64,000 nucleotides of DNA, taken from Arthrobacter sp. ERGS1:01 (lineage in GTDB: Bacteria; Actinomycetota; Actinomycetes; Actinomycetales; Micrococcaceae). Positions 51,666 to 60,542 of the stretch are shown here, piece by piece. The stretch covers positions 3,720,001 to 3,784,000 of the forward strand of contig NZ_CP012479.1 in assembly GCF_001281315.1 (NCBI RefSeq), read 5' to 3'. The position numbers were made by a program, and so were the translations under genes. Position 1 is the stretch's first letter. Every line of letters begins with the position of its first letter. The notes beneath the pieces are model-generated. The model saw only the letters and a list, made by a program, of their open reading frames with translations, had not been told where the DNA came from and did no database searches.

Positions 51666-52769
51666 TTATTTCTCCTTGGTCCGCGGATCGAGCAGTACGT
51701 AAACGGAGTCGGCGATGAAGTTGAAGACCAGGCTGACCAGGATGATGAGCAACATGATGCCCTGCATGACGGGGTAGTCGCGGGTGCCCTGGGCGGCGAA
51801 GAGCAGGGAGCCCACGCCGGGGTAGATGAACACGCTCTCGGCCAGGATCACCGCCGTCAGCGATGCGCCGATGGACTGGGCCAGGCCGGTGAAGTTGGGC
51901 AGCAGGGCGTTGCGGGCGGCGTAGTTTTTCAGCACCTTGTTCGGCTTCAGGCCCTTTGCGCGGGCCAGCTGGACGTAGTCCTCGTTGACCGTGGTGATCA
52001 TCATGTTGCGCATGGTGAACATCCAGTTGGCGAAACCCACCAGAACCAGGGTGGCCATGGGCAGGATGGAATAGATCGCCACGCTGGCCAGGAAGGTCGG
52101 ATCAAGGAGGTTGATCGGCAGGCTTTCGTTGTACGCGCCCTGCGGCGGCAGCCAGCCGTGCTTGTAGCTGATGAACCAGACCAGCAGCAGGCCCAGCCAG
52201 AAGGCCGGGATGGAGCTGAAGAACATGGCGATCGGGGTGATGATCGAATCAAGTTTGCGGCCCGGCTTCCAGCCAAGCTTGGCGCCGGCCCAGGTGCCGA
52301 TGATCCAGCCGATGATGGTGGAGAAGATGGCAAGGTACAGCGTCCACGGCAGGGCCCGGCCAATAAGGTCGGCCACCGGGACCGGGTAGTACTGGATGGA
52401 CAAGCCCAGGTCGCCCGAGAGGGTCTGGACCAGGTAGTGCCAGAACGCCACGAACACGTTTTGGTTCGGATCACCGTAGCGGGCGTAAATCTGTGCCAGC
52501 GCGTAGGGGCTGGGCATGTTGCCGGTCTTGGCGACGATGCTTTGGATCATCTGGTCGGCGGGATTGCCGGGCATGAACCGGGGCAGCATGAAGTTTGCCA
52601 CCAGCGAGATCAGGGCCACGATCAGGTATGTGAGAAGCCGCTTGCCCAGGTACCGCAGTCCCTGGATGCGGGACCGGTAGGAGAAGCGGGGCCGCTTCCG
52701 GACACGCGAGTCCGCTCCGGCCCCCTCCCCCTTATCCAAGGGCGGACGATCTTGTACATCAACGGACAC
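51666..52769 (-). CDS. Oligopeptide/oligosaccharide ABC permease (OppB-like)
   Basis: A 367-residue permease. A charged N-terminus of about 35 residues (KGEGAGADSRVRKRPRFSYR) precedes the first span. QSIGASLTAVILAESVFIYP and the loop NEDYVQLARAKGLKPNKVLK are typical of DppB/OppB. The start is a GTG with GGAGGT four bases upstream. First gene of the six-gene transporter operon, divergent from GH38. Confidence 0.92.
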   Translation of the reverse strand: MSVDVQDRPPLDKGEGAGADSRVRKRPRFSYRSRIQGLRYLGKRLLTYLIVALISLVANFMLPRFMPGNPADQMIQSIVAKTGNMPSPYALAQIYARYGDPNQNVFVAFWHYLVQTLSGDLGLSIQYYPVPVADLIGRALPWTLYLAIFSTIIGWIIGTWAGAKLGWKPGRKLDSIITPIAMFFSSIPAFWLGLLLVWFISYKHGWLPPQGAYNESLPINLLDPTFLASVAIYSILPMATLVLVGFANWMFTMRNMMITTVNEDYVQLARAKGLKPNKVLKNYAARNALLPNFTGLAQSIGASLTAVILAESVFIYPGVGSLLFAAQGTRDYPVMQGIMLLIILVSLVFNFIADSVYVLLDPRTKEK

Positions 52770-52835
52770 ATTTACCTCCCAAGTAATCGCAAACTGTGAG
52801 CCACGCTACATTAGATTTCAAATAAACAACAGCTA

Positions 52836-52889
52836 CTTCGTTCGATTGATTAAACATGAAGACACTCTTTAGACGAAAATCGAATGAAG
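52836..52889. promoter_or_regulatory. Inverted repeat in the OppB/GH38 control region
   Basis: CTTCGTTCGATT (52836-52847) and AATCGAATGAAG (52878-52889) are inverted copies with one mismatch, separated by 30 bp. The ATCGAAT element also occurs at the operator upstream of GH125 (43794-43800), so this may be a second ROK target. Confidence 0.4.
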
Positions 52890-52944
52890 TTCTGCCTTTG
52901 CGCTGGCATACGAAGCAAAAAAGTGGTTGCATTGATGATGCTAG

Positions 52945-52958
52945 CTTAAGCGCCTAAG
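52945..52958. promoter_or_regulatory. LacI-type operator upstream of the GH38 operon
   Basis: CTTAAGCGCCTAAG is an imperfect palindrome about one base from TTAAGCGCTTAA. It lies 85 bp before the GH38 ATG, within the 273-bp region shared with the divergent transporter operon. A weak promoter (TTGATG 52932-52937, 17 bp, TAAGTG 52955-52960) would be overlapped. Confidence 0.55.
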
Positions 52959-53042
52959 TGATGTTGCCCACCAACACATATGCTTCTTCTAGATGAAGAG
53001 AACATCCCGGAGACGAAGATCCCGCCCGAAAGGTGAGCCCCC

Positions 53043-56000
53043 ATGCATGACAACCACAGCTTGATCGAGAACCGGTTACAGCGAGTCCTGAAGGAACGGA
53101 TCATTCCGTCCATCTACACCCACCTGGCCGATCTTGAGATGACGGCGTGGCACGTCGAGGGCGGCCTGGGCGAACCCGTTGACCCCGCAGTGGCACTGCC
53201 CGGCGGAGACGCCGCCGTCAAGAGCACAGCGGGCGTGGACTACCAGCCGTTCGCCGTCGGCCAGGAGTGGGGACCGGCCTGGGGCACGAGCTGGATCCAC
53301 GTGACCGGCGTCGTACCGGCACAGGCGGCCGGCAAGGCCGTGGAAATGGTCATCGACTTAGGCTGGGACCGCCACTCCCCCGGATTCCAGGCCGAAGGTC
53401 TGGCGTACAACCCGGACGGCAGCGTCATCAAGGCGCTGAACCCCTTCAACTCCTGGCTTCCCGTCACCAAGGACGCCAAGGGGGGCGAGCAGATCGACTT
53501 CTACCTTGAGGCGGCCGCCAACCCGCTGATCCTTGACCACAACCCGTTTGCGCCCACCGAGCTCGGCGAAAAGTCCACGGCCGGCGACAAGCCCCGGTAC
53601 AAGGTGGCCCGCGCCGACATCAATGTCTTCAACCAGGGCGTCTGGGAACTGGTCCAGGACCTCGAGGTGCTGTACCAGCTCCAGCACGAGCTTGACCTGG
53701 GCGACCCCCGCCGCTGGGACATCCTGTACGCGATCGAACGCGCCCTGGACGCCGTGGTCCTGAAGGACATTTCCGGCACCGCCGCGGCCGGCCGCGAGAA
53801 GCTGGAAAAGGTCCTGGCCCAGCCGGCCAACGCCAGCGCCCACCAGCTCACCGCGATCGGCCACGCCCACATCGACTCGGCCTGGCTCTGGCCCGTGCGG
53901 GAAACCGTCCGCAAGGTGGCCCGCACCAGCTCCAACATGGTGAACCTGCTGGCCGAATATCCCGACATGCAGTTCGCCATGTCCTCCGCCCAGCAGTACG
54001 AATGGATCAAGGAACAGCGCCCCGAGGTCTTCGCCAAGGTCAAGGAGGCCGTGGCCGGCGGCCGCTTCATCCCCGTGGGCGGCATGTGGGTGGAATCCGA
54101 CACCAACATGGTGGGCTCGGAAGCCATGGCCCGCCAGTTCACCTTCGGGCAACGGTTCTTCACCGAGAACTTCGGCATCCAGTGCGAGGAAGTCTGGCTG
54201 CCCGACTCCTTCGGCTACTCGGCCGCGCTGCCGCAAATCGTGAAGCTGGCCGGCGCCAAGTGGTTCCTGACCCAGAAGATCTCCTGGAACACCGTCAACA
54301 AGTTCCCGCACCACACCTTTAACTGGGAGGGCATCGACGGCACCCGCGTCTTCACCCACTTCCCGCCCGTCGACACCTACAACTCCGACCTTTCAGGCGG
54401 CCAGCTGGCCCACGCCGTGCGCAACTTTCGCGACAAGGGGGCCTCCAACCACTCGCTGGCACCGTTTGGCTGGGGCGACGGCGGTGGCGGACCCACGCGT
54501 GAGCAGATCGCCCACGCCCGCCGCACCAAGAACCTCGAAGGCTCGGCCCAGGTCACCATCCAAACCCCGAAGGAGTTCTTCACGGCGGCCGAGGCGGAAT
54601 ACTCCAACGCCCCCGTCTGGAAGGGAGAGCTGTACCTTGAACTGCACCGCGGCACCTACACCTCGCAGGCGCTGACCAAGCAGGGCAACCGCCGCAACGA
54701 ACACCTGCTGCGCGAGGCCGAGCTATGGAGCGCCACGGCCGCCGCCCGCGGCCGGATCGAGTACCCGTACGAGGAACTGGACCGGATCTGGAAGCTGGTC
54801 CTACTGCACCAGTTCCACGACATCCTGCCCGGCTCCTCCATCGCCTGGGTGCACCGCGAAGCGGCCGAACGCCACGCGGAAATGACCGCGGACTTGAACG
54901 TGATCATCGCCCGCGCCCAGGAGGCACTCGCGGCATCGGTGACCGAGCCTGTCGAGGTCTCGGCAAGCTCGACCACCGCGAACCTCGTGTTCAACGGCTC
55001 CCCGTTTGCCCGCAACGGCGTGGCGGCGTTCTCGGCCGGCGTTGCGGCAGCAGCCAAGGCCCCCGTGACGGTGGAGCGGGACGGCTCCGACGTCGTCGTC
55101 GGCAACGGCCTGATCACCGTCCGCTTCGACGCCGACGGCGTGACCACCTCCATGGTGGACGTGGCCGCGGACCGCGACGTGGTGCCGGCCGGCCAGGGCG
55201 CCAACCTGCTCCAGCTGCACGCCGACTTCCCGAACATGTGGGACGCCTGGGACATCGACGAGTTCTACAAGAACACCGTCACCGATGTGCGCGAACTCGA
55301 TTCCCTGGAAACCGCCACGGAAGCCGACGGCACCGTTGTGGTCTCGATCAAGCGCTCCTTCCGCAACTCGGTGGTGCGCCAGCAGGTGCGGATCGCCCCG
55401 GATTCGAAGACCGTCACGGTGGCCAACGACATCGACTGGCACGAACAGGAGACGCTGCTCAAGGCCGCGTTCCCCATCGACGTGCACGCCGATTCGGCCC
55501 GCTTCGAGACCCAGTACGGCCACATCCAGCGCCCCACGCACGAGAACACGTCCTGGGACAGCGCCCGCTTTGAGGTGTGCGCGCACCGCTGGGTCCACGT
55601 CAGCGAGCCCGGTTTCGGTGCCGCGGTCATCAACGATTCCACCTACGGCCACGACGTCTCCCGCCATCTGGGCGGGGACGGCTCCTCCTTCACCACCGTC
55701 CGGCTGTCCCTGTTGCGCGGCCCGAAGTTCCCGGACCCCGAGACCGACCAGGGCAACCACACCTTCAACTACGCCTTCGTGGTGGGCGCGGACGTGGCCG
55801 ACGCCGTGGCCGCCGGTTACGCCCTGAACCTGCCCGAGCGCGCCCTCACCGGCGCCCCGGTGGCGCCCTTGGTCACCACGAGTTCCGCGGCCGCGTTGGT
55901 TGAGGCCGTCAAGCTGGCCGATGACCGCAGCGGTGATGTGATCGTGCGCCTGTACGAGCCTCTGGGCGCCCGCGCCAAGGTCACGCTCAACGCCTCCTTC

Positions 56001-56141
56001 GAGGTGGTCTCCGCCGCGGAGAACAACCTGCTGGAGCAGCCGCACGACGGCGGTTCGCTCACCTTTGCCGACGGTGTCGCCACCGTGGTGCTCCGCCCGT
56101 TCCAGATCGTCACCCTCCGTCTCAAGAAAGGCAACAAATGA
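53043..56141 (+). CDS. GH38 alpha-mannosidase
   Basis: A 1032-residue retaining alpha-mannosidase. Zinc-site residues lie in IGHAHIDSAWLWP (His276, Asp278) and the nucleophile Asp388 in WLPDSFGYSAALPQI. LLHQFHDILPGSSIAWVHRE (about 595) adds the late zinc His. The C-terminal half is the GH38 beta-sandwich. No signal peptide. Codons 632-645 come from an inverted pair of the dispersed repeat, encoding TEPVEVSASSTT in the linker before the beta domain. First gene of a four-gene operon; the stop overlaps the next ATG by four bases. Confidence 0.95.
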   Translation: MHDNHSLIENRLQRVLKERIIPSIYTHLADLEMTAWHVEGGLGEPVDPAVALPGGDAAVKSTAGVDYQPFAVGQEWGPAWGTSWIHVTGVVPAQAAGKAVEMVIDLGWDRHSPGFQAEGLAYNPDGSVIKALNPFNSWLPVTKDAKGGEQIDFYLEAAANPLILDHNPFAPTELGEKSTAGDKPRYKVARADINVFNQGVWELVQDLEVLYQLQHELDLGDPRRWDILYAIERALDAVVLKDISGTAAAGREKLEKVLAQPANASAHQLTAIGHAHIDSAWLWPVRETVRKVARTSSNMVNLLAEYPDMQFAMSSAQQYEWIKEQRPEVFAKVKEAVAGGRFIPVGGMWVESDTNMVGSEAMARQFTFGQRFFTENFGIQCEEVWLPDSFGYSAALPQIVKLAGAKWFLTQKISWNTVNKFPHHTFNWEGIDGTRVFTHFPPVDTYNSDLSGGQLAHAVRNFRDKGASNHSLAPFGWGDGGGGPTREQIAHARRTKNLEGSAQVTIQTPKEFFTAAEAEYSNAPVWKGELYLELHRGTYTSQALTKQGNRRNEHLLREAELWSATAAARGRIEYPYEELDRIWKLVLLHQFHDILPGSSIAWVHREAAERHAEMTADLNVIIARAQEALAASVTEPVEVSASSTTANLVFNGSPFARNGVAAFSAGVAAAAKAPVTVERDGSDVVVGNGLITVRFDADGVTTSMVDVAADRDVVPAGQGANLLQLHADFPNMWDAWDIDEFYKNTVTDVRELDSLETATEADGTVVVSIKRSFRNSVVRQQVRIAPDSKTVTVANDIDWHEQETLLKAAFPIDVHADSARFETQYGHIQRPTHENTSWDSARFEVCAHRWVHVSEPGFGAAVINDSTYGHDVSRHLGGDGSSFTTVRLSLLRGPKFPDPETDQGNHTFNYAFVVGADVADAVAAGYALNLPERALTGAPVAPLVTTSSAAALVEAVKLADDRSGDVIVRLYEPLGARAKVTLNASFEVVSAAENNLLEQPHDGGSLTFADGVATVVLRPFQIVTLRLKKGNK
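54938..54977 (+). repeat. Inverted pair of the dispersed repeat, in frame in GH38
   Basis: A 40-bp block made of a direct copy (GGTGACCGAGCCTGTCGAG) and an inverted copy (CTCGGCAAGCTCGACCACC). It is translated within the mannosidase linker and keeps the frame. Confidence 0.8.
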
Positions 56142-57481
56142 GCTCCGCTCCCACAGCTCGCACGGCGCCGCTGCGCTGGGGTGTCAACTACACCCCCAGC
56201 GAGAGCTGGTTCCACTCCTGGCAGGACTTCAACATTGACGCCGTCAAGGCCGATCTGGAGTCGATCGCCTCGATCGGCCTCGACCACGTGCGGATCTTCC
56301 CGCTGTGGCCGTTGCTGCAACCCAACCGCACCCTGATCCGCCCGGCGGGCATTGCCGACGTGGGCAAGGTGGTGGACGCCGCCGCCGAGTTCGGCCTGGA
56401 CGTCTCCGTGGACGGGCTGCAGGGGCACCTCTCCAGCTACGATTACCTGCCGTCCTGGGTGACCAGCTGGCACCGCCGGAACATCTTCACCGACCCGGAC
56501 GTCATTGCCGCCCAGGCCGAACTCGTCACGGCCCTCGCCACCGAGGTCACTGCGCGACCCAACGTGCTGGGCATGACCCTGGGCAACGAGACCAACCAGT
56601 TCGCGGTGGCCCGCCACCCCGAAAAGCATGAAACGACTCCGGCCCAGATGGGCGAGTGGATCAACACCCTCATCGACACGGTTAAGAAGGTGTGGCCTCA
56701 GGGCATGCACCAGCACAGCTTCGACGACAACGTGTGGTTCATCGACTCCTCCCCCGTGACCCCGCGCCATGCGGCGTCGCTGGGCGATGCGACCACCGTG
56801 CACTCGTGGGTCTTCACTTCGGTGTCCAGGCTGTTCCCGGCCGGCCACCCGGCCAGGACGTTGTTTGCCGACTACCTGGTGCAGCTGGCCGATTCGTGGG
56901 CCGAAACCCCCACCCGCCCCATCTGGCTGCAGGAAATCGGCGCGCCGTACCCGGCCGTGCCGAAGGAGCAGGCCGCGGACTTCCTGGAGGCGAGCCTGCG
57001 CCCGCTCATGGATACGCCGAACCTGTGGGGCACCACCTGGTGGTGCTCGCACGACGTCAGCCGCAAGCTGGCCGACTTCCCGGAACTGGAATACACGCTG
57101 GGCCTGCTGGACTCGGACCGGAAGGTCAAACCCGCCGGCCGGCGCCTCGCCGAGATGATCCAGGAAGAAAAGCGCAACCCCACCGCTCCGGTGCAGCGCG
57201 GCACGGCGCTGTCCTTCGACTCCGGCGACGAGGCAACGGGCGTTGGCCGCTCCGTGACCGATCCCTCCGGCGAAGTCTTCGCGGCCTGGCTGGAACTTGC
57301 CGCCCGCGGCGAGAAGCCCACCCTGGTGCGCGAAGCCAAGCTGGCCGACGCCGGCTACCTCGCCGCCCGCGGCATCAACAACGTCGTCACGGCTGAGGCG
57401 GTTGGCGCCCGGCCCGCCGGGGTGGGCGATGTCCCCGTGGTCAGCGAAGCAAACATTTGGGCGGAAACGGTGGAAGCATGA
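56138..57481 (+). CDS. GH5_18-like beta-mannosidase
   Basis: A 447-residue TIM-barrel enzyme. LRWGVNYTPSESWFHSWQDF is typical of subfamily GH5_18. The acid/base is Glu151 in GMTLGNETNQF and the nucleophile Glu266 in IWLQEIGAP. SWVFTSVSRLF and GTTWWCSHDVSRKL line the active site. Known GH5_18 enzymes from bifidobacteria cleave Man-beta-1,4-GlcNAc from the N-glycan core. No signal peptide. Overlaps by four bases with GH38 and with GH20, so it is fully embedded in the operon. Confidence 0.87.
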   Translation: MSSAPTARTAPLRWGVNYTPSESWFHSWQDFNIDAVKADLESIASIGLDHVRIFPLWPLLQPNRTLIRPAGIADVGKVVDAAAEFGLDVSVDGLQGHLSSYDYLPSWVTSWHRRNIFTDPDVIAAQAELVTALATEVTARPNVLGMTLGNETNQFAVARHPEKHETTPAQMGEWINTLIDTVKKVWPQGMHQHSFDDNVWFIDSSPVTPRHAASLGDATTVHSWVFTSVSRLFPAGHPARTLFADYLVQLADSWAETPTRPIWLQEIGAPYPAVPKEQAADFLEASLRPLMDTPNLWGTTWWCSHDVSRKLADFPELEYTLGLLDSDRKVKPAGRRLAEMIQEEKRNPTAPVQRGTALSFDSGDEATGVGRSVTDPSGEVFAAWLELAARGEKPTLVREAKLADAGYLAARGINNVVTAEAVGARPAGVGDVPVVSEANIWAETVEA

Positions 57482-59061
57482 GCGCATTGAACCTGGTCCC
57501 GGCACCCACATCGGTGACCGAGCACCACGGCTGGACGGCCGTCCCCGAGGCGTTTGGCATCGAATCCTTCATCCCCGTGGGCGGCTGGCTGCTGCGCTCC
57601 CTGGAGGATTGGCTCGACGCTCGCATCCAGCCCGTATCCACCACCGGCGAGGCGTGGCTGCGCATCACCGAGGACGCCGCCCTTCCGGCCGGCGCCTACC
57701 GCCTGGGCATCAACCCCACCGGCATCACGGTGTCCGCCGCCGGCGTGGAGGGTGTCATCAACGCGGCCCAGACACTGCGCCAGCTGGTCGGCTCCCGGGG
57801 GTTCGCGCCCGCACCGGTGAGGGGCGCCGGCGTCGAACTTCCCAACGTGAGCATCGAGGACGCGCCGTCGTTCGCGTTCCGCGGCGTGCACTTGGACGTG
57901 TCACGGCACTTCGTGCCCCAGGACGAGCTGCTGCGGTTCATCGACCTGGCCGCCGCGCACAAGCTCAACGCGCTGCACCTGCACCTGACCGACGACCAGG
58001 GCTGGCGCATGGAGATCCCCGCGTTCCCGCGGCTGGCCGAGGTTTCCTCCTGGCGCAAGGACACCATGGAGGTGTACACGGAGGACGGCCGGTTCATGAA
58101 GGGCCGCCCGCACGGCGGATGCTATTCGCTGGACGAGCTGCGCGAGGCCGTTGCGTATGCGAAGGACCGCGGCGTGGTGATCATTCCCGAGATCGACCTG
58201 CCCGGGCACTCCGTGGCGGCCATTGCCGCGTACCCGCAGCTGGGCGTCGGGGCACCCGAAGTGGAGGTGTGGACGGGGTGGGGCGTGAACGATTGCATCC
58301 TGGACCCCTCCGATTACACGCTGGACTTCTTCCGCACCGTGCTCGACACCGTGATGGACGTTTTTGACGCCCCCGTCATCCACCTGGGCGGCGACGAGGT
58401 CCCGTACGAGCGCTGGCACGCCTCCGAAACCGTGCGGCAGCGCGCCGCCGATCTGGGCCTGGAGTCCGTGGAACTGCTGCACGGCTGGTTCCTGGGCCAG
58501 CTCGCCGCGCATTTGGAGAGCCGGGGACGCCGGGCCGGGGTGTGGCATGAGGCCGTCAGCTCCACGATGCCCACGACCGCCGTCGTCAACGCCTGGGGCG
58601 GGCTGGACACCGTGGTGCACAGCCTGGCCGCCGGCTACGACACCACCATTTCCTGCTGCTCGCACCTGTACCTGGATTTCCGGGAGAACGACAATCCCCG
58701 CGAACCCAGCGGTTGCAGCCCCCTGCTGTCCACGGAAAAGCTGTACAACTTTGAGCCGCTGGAGCCGAGGGTGCTGGCCGCCGCCGAATCCACGGGGGCT
58801 GCCATCACCGGCATCCAGGCCCAGGTTTGGACGGAATACCTGGACACGCGCGAGATCCGGGACTACAACACGTACCCGCGGTTGAGCGCGTTTGCCGAGC
58901 TGGCCTGGAGCGAGGACCGCGATTATGCGGACTTCCTGGAGCGCCTGGCGGACGGGCACCTTGACCGGCTTTCGGCCGCCGGGGTGGACTTCCGTCCGCT
59001 CGACGGGCCGCATGCCTGGCAGGAGCGCCCGGACATCGCGGCGAAGGCGGGCCGCAGCTAG
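57478..59061 (+). CDS. GH20 beta-N-acetylhexosaminidase (first copy)
   Basis: A 527-residue enzyme. The N-terminal GH20b-like domain ends in ITVSAAGVEGVINAAQTLRQ. The barrel begins FRGVHLDVSRHFVPQDELLR, and the catalytic Asp306-Glu307 pair lies in IHLGGDEVPYERW. VWTEYLDTREIRDYNTYPRL forms the GlcNAc pocket. It removes terminal beta-GlcNAc by substrate assistance. ATG 57478 overlaps the GH5 stop; the longer in-frame start is not needed. Confidence 0.94.
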   Translation: MSALNLVPAPTSVTEHHGWTAVPEAFGIESFIPVGGWLLRSLEDWLDARIQPVSTTGEAWLRITEDAALPAGAYRLGINPTGITVSAAGVEGVINAAQTLRQLVGSRGFAPAPVRGAGVELPNVSIEDAPSFAFRGVHLDVSRHFVPQDELLRFIDLAAAHKLNALHLHLTDDQGWRMEIPAFPRLAEVSSWRKDTMEVYTEDGRFMKGRPHGGCYSLDELREAVAYAKDRGVVIIPEIDLPGHSVAAIAAYPQLGVGAPEVEVWTGWGVNDCILDPSDYTLDFFRTVLDTVMDVFDAPVIHLGGDEVPYERWHASETVRQRAADLGLESVELLHGWFLGQLAAHLESRGRRAGVWHEAVSSTMPTTAVVNAWGGLDTVVHSLAAGYDTTISCCSHLYLDFRENDNPREPSGCSPLLSTEKLYNFEPLEPRVLAAAESTGAAITGIQAQVWTEYLDTREIRDYNTYPRLSAFAELAWSEDRDYADFLERLADGHLDRLSAAGVDFRPLDGPHAWQERPDIAAKAGRS

Positions 59062-59063
59062 TT

Positions 59064-60542
59064 ATGGGATTGCAAACCGTGCCTGCCGTGCAGCATTGGA
59101 ACGACGACGCCGGCCCCGCCTGGGTGCCGACGCCCGGGACCCGTGTGGTGCTGCAGGCACGGGATGCGCTCCCGTTGGGGGAACTGGCTGCGCGCCTGGC
59201 CGGCGAGCTGGGCATCCGGTGGTCGAGCTTGGGGCCCCGGTGGTCGAGCTTGTCGAGACCAGGCGACATCGAGCTCCGGCTCGAGCCGCTGGCCGCGCAG
59301 TCAGCCGAGGCTTATCGGCTGACTGCCGGCGCGGTGCTCACCATCACCGCACCCACCGAGGCCGGGCTGTACTACGGCACCCGCACCCTGTTGCAGTGGC
59401 TGCGCACCGGCAAGCCCGTCCGCGGCACCGTGACCGACTGGCCCAACTACGCCCAGCGCGGGGTCATGGTGGATGTGGGCCGCAAGTATTTTTCCCCGCA
59501 GTGGCTCGCCCGGTTCATTGAAAACATGGGCTGGTTCAAGCTGAACCACCTGCATTTACACCTGAACGACAACGTCGGCGTGGGCCTTGAATGCGCCAGC
59601 CACCCGGAAATCGTCAGTGAAAAACACCTGTCCTATGCGGAGCTTGACGGCATCCTGGCCGTCGCCGCAGCCCATCACGTCACGGTGGTCCCGGAATTCG
59701 ACACCCCCTCGCATGCGGCCGCCATCGTGGCCGCCCACCCGGACCTTGCCATCACCGACCGGCACGGGACCGTCGAGAACGACAAGCTCGACGTGGCCCG
59801 CAGCGAGGCACAGGACTTGGTGGCCGACGTGGTCCTGGAATGGGCGCAGCGTTTCCCCGGACCGTATTTCCACCTGGGCGGCGACGAGTTCTTTGCCGCA
59901 CCGTGGGAGCCGGAGGACCACCGGCACCCGCTGCGCTACCCCAGCCTGACCCGCTTTGCGGAGGCCGCGACGGGCGCCCCGGCCACGCCGCTGGACGGCT
60001 ACGTGCTGTACCTGAACCGGCTCAATGCGCTGCTCCGGGTGCAGGGGAAGCGGGCGCGGGTCTGGAACGACCACATCCATCCGGGAATCGGGGTGGCGCT
60101 GGACCTCGACGTCGACGTCGAGGTGTGGATCCGCTGGAACACCTCCTACCCCAGCGCCCGGGACCTCCACGACGCCGGCTACACGCTGGTGAACCGCAAC
60201 GGCGACCACCTGTACTTCGTACTCTCCAGCGATTCGGTACCGGCCGCGTCGGGGCGGAAATCCGCGCAGGGCATCTACGAACTGTGGCATCCGCACCGCT
60301 TTATGGGGGCCGCCGGCGGTGCGGCGGACCTCGACCTGGACCCGTCCGTGCCCGTGGCCGGGGCCGTCATGTCCATCTGGTGCGACCACCCGCCGGCCAT
60401 GAGCGAGGAACAGGTGGCCGGGCAAACCCTCGACTGGATCCGATCCCTGAGCCAGCAGCTGTGGGGCTCACCCAAGCCGGCGGCAAGCTACGCGGAATTC
60501 AGCACGCTGTTCGGCCCGGTGGGCCTGCCGCCGGCCGCCTAG
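59064..60542 (+). CDS. GH20 beta-N-acetylhexosaminidase (second copy)
   Basis: A 492-residue GH20 enzyme, clearly divergent from its neighbour. YAQRGVMVDVGRKYFSPQWL is the barrel entry, HLHLHLNDNVGVG strand 2 and FHLGGDEFFAAPW the catalytic Asp274-Glu275 pair. Residues about 52-66 (RWSSLGPRWSSLSRPGD) come from two repeat copies in the N-terminal domain. Two GH20 types suggest different linkages, for example GlcNAc from chitobiose versus antennae. Two bases after the first GH20. Its stop overlaps that of lacI on the other strand. Confidence 0.92.
   Translation: MGLQTVPAVQHWNDDAGPAWVPTPGTRVVLQARDALPLGELAARLAGELGIRWSSLGPRWSSLSRPGDIELRLEPLAAQSAEAYRLTAGAVLTITAPTEAGLYYGTRTLLQWLRTGKPVRGTVTDWPNYAQRGVMVDVGRKYFSPQWLARFIENMGWFKLNHLHLHLNDNVGVGLECASHPEIVSEKHLSYAELDGILAVAAAHHVTVVPEFDTPSHAAAIVAAHPDLAITDRHGTVENDKLDVARSEAQDLVADVVLEWAQRFPGPYFHLGGDEFFAAPWEPEDHRHPLRYPSLTRFAEAATGAPATPLDGYVLYLNRLNALLRVQGKRARVWNDHIHPGIGVALDLDVDVEVWIRWNTSYPSARDLHDAGYTLVNRNGDHLYFVLSSDSVPAASGRKSAQGIYELWHPHRFMGAAGGAADLDLDPSVPVAGAVMSIWCDHPPAMSEEQVAGQTLDWIRSLSQQLWGSPKPAASYAEFSTLFGPVGLPPAA
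59218..59260 (+). repeat. Two direct copies of the dispersed repeat, in frame in GH20
   Basis: A partial copy (GGTGGTCGAGCTTGG, from 59218) and a complete copy (59239-59260) lie head to tail and encode RWSSLGPRWSSLSRP. They use a different reading frame from that used by the copies in the MFS and GH38 genes. Confidence 0.8.
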
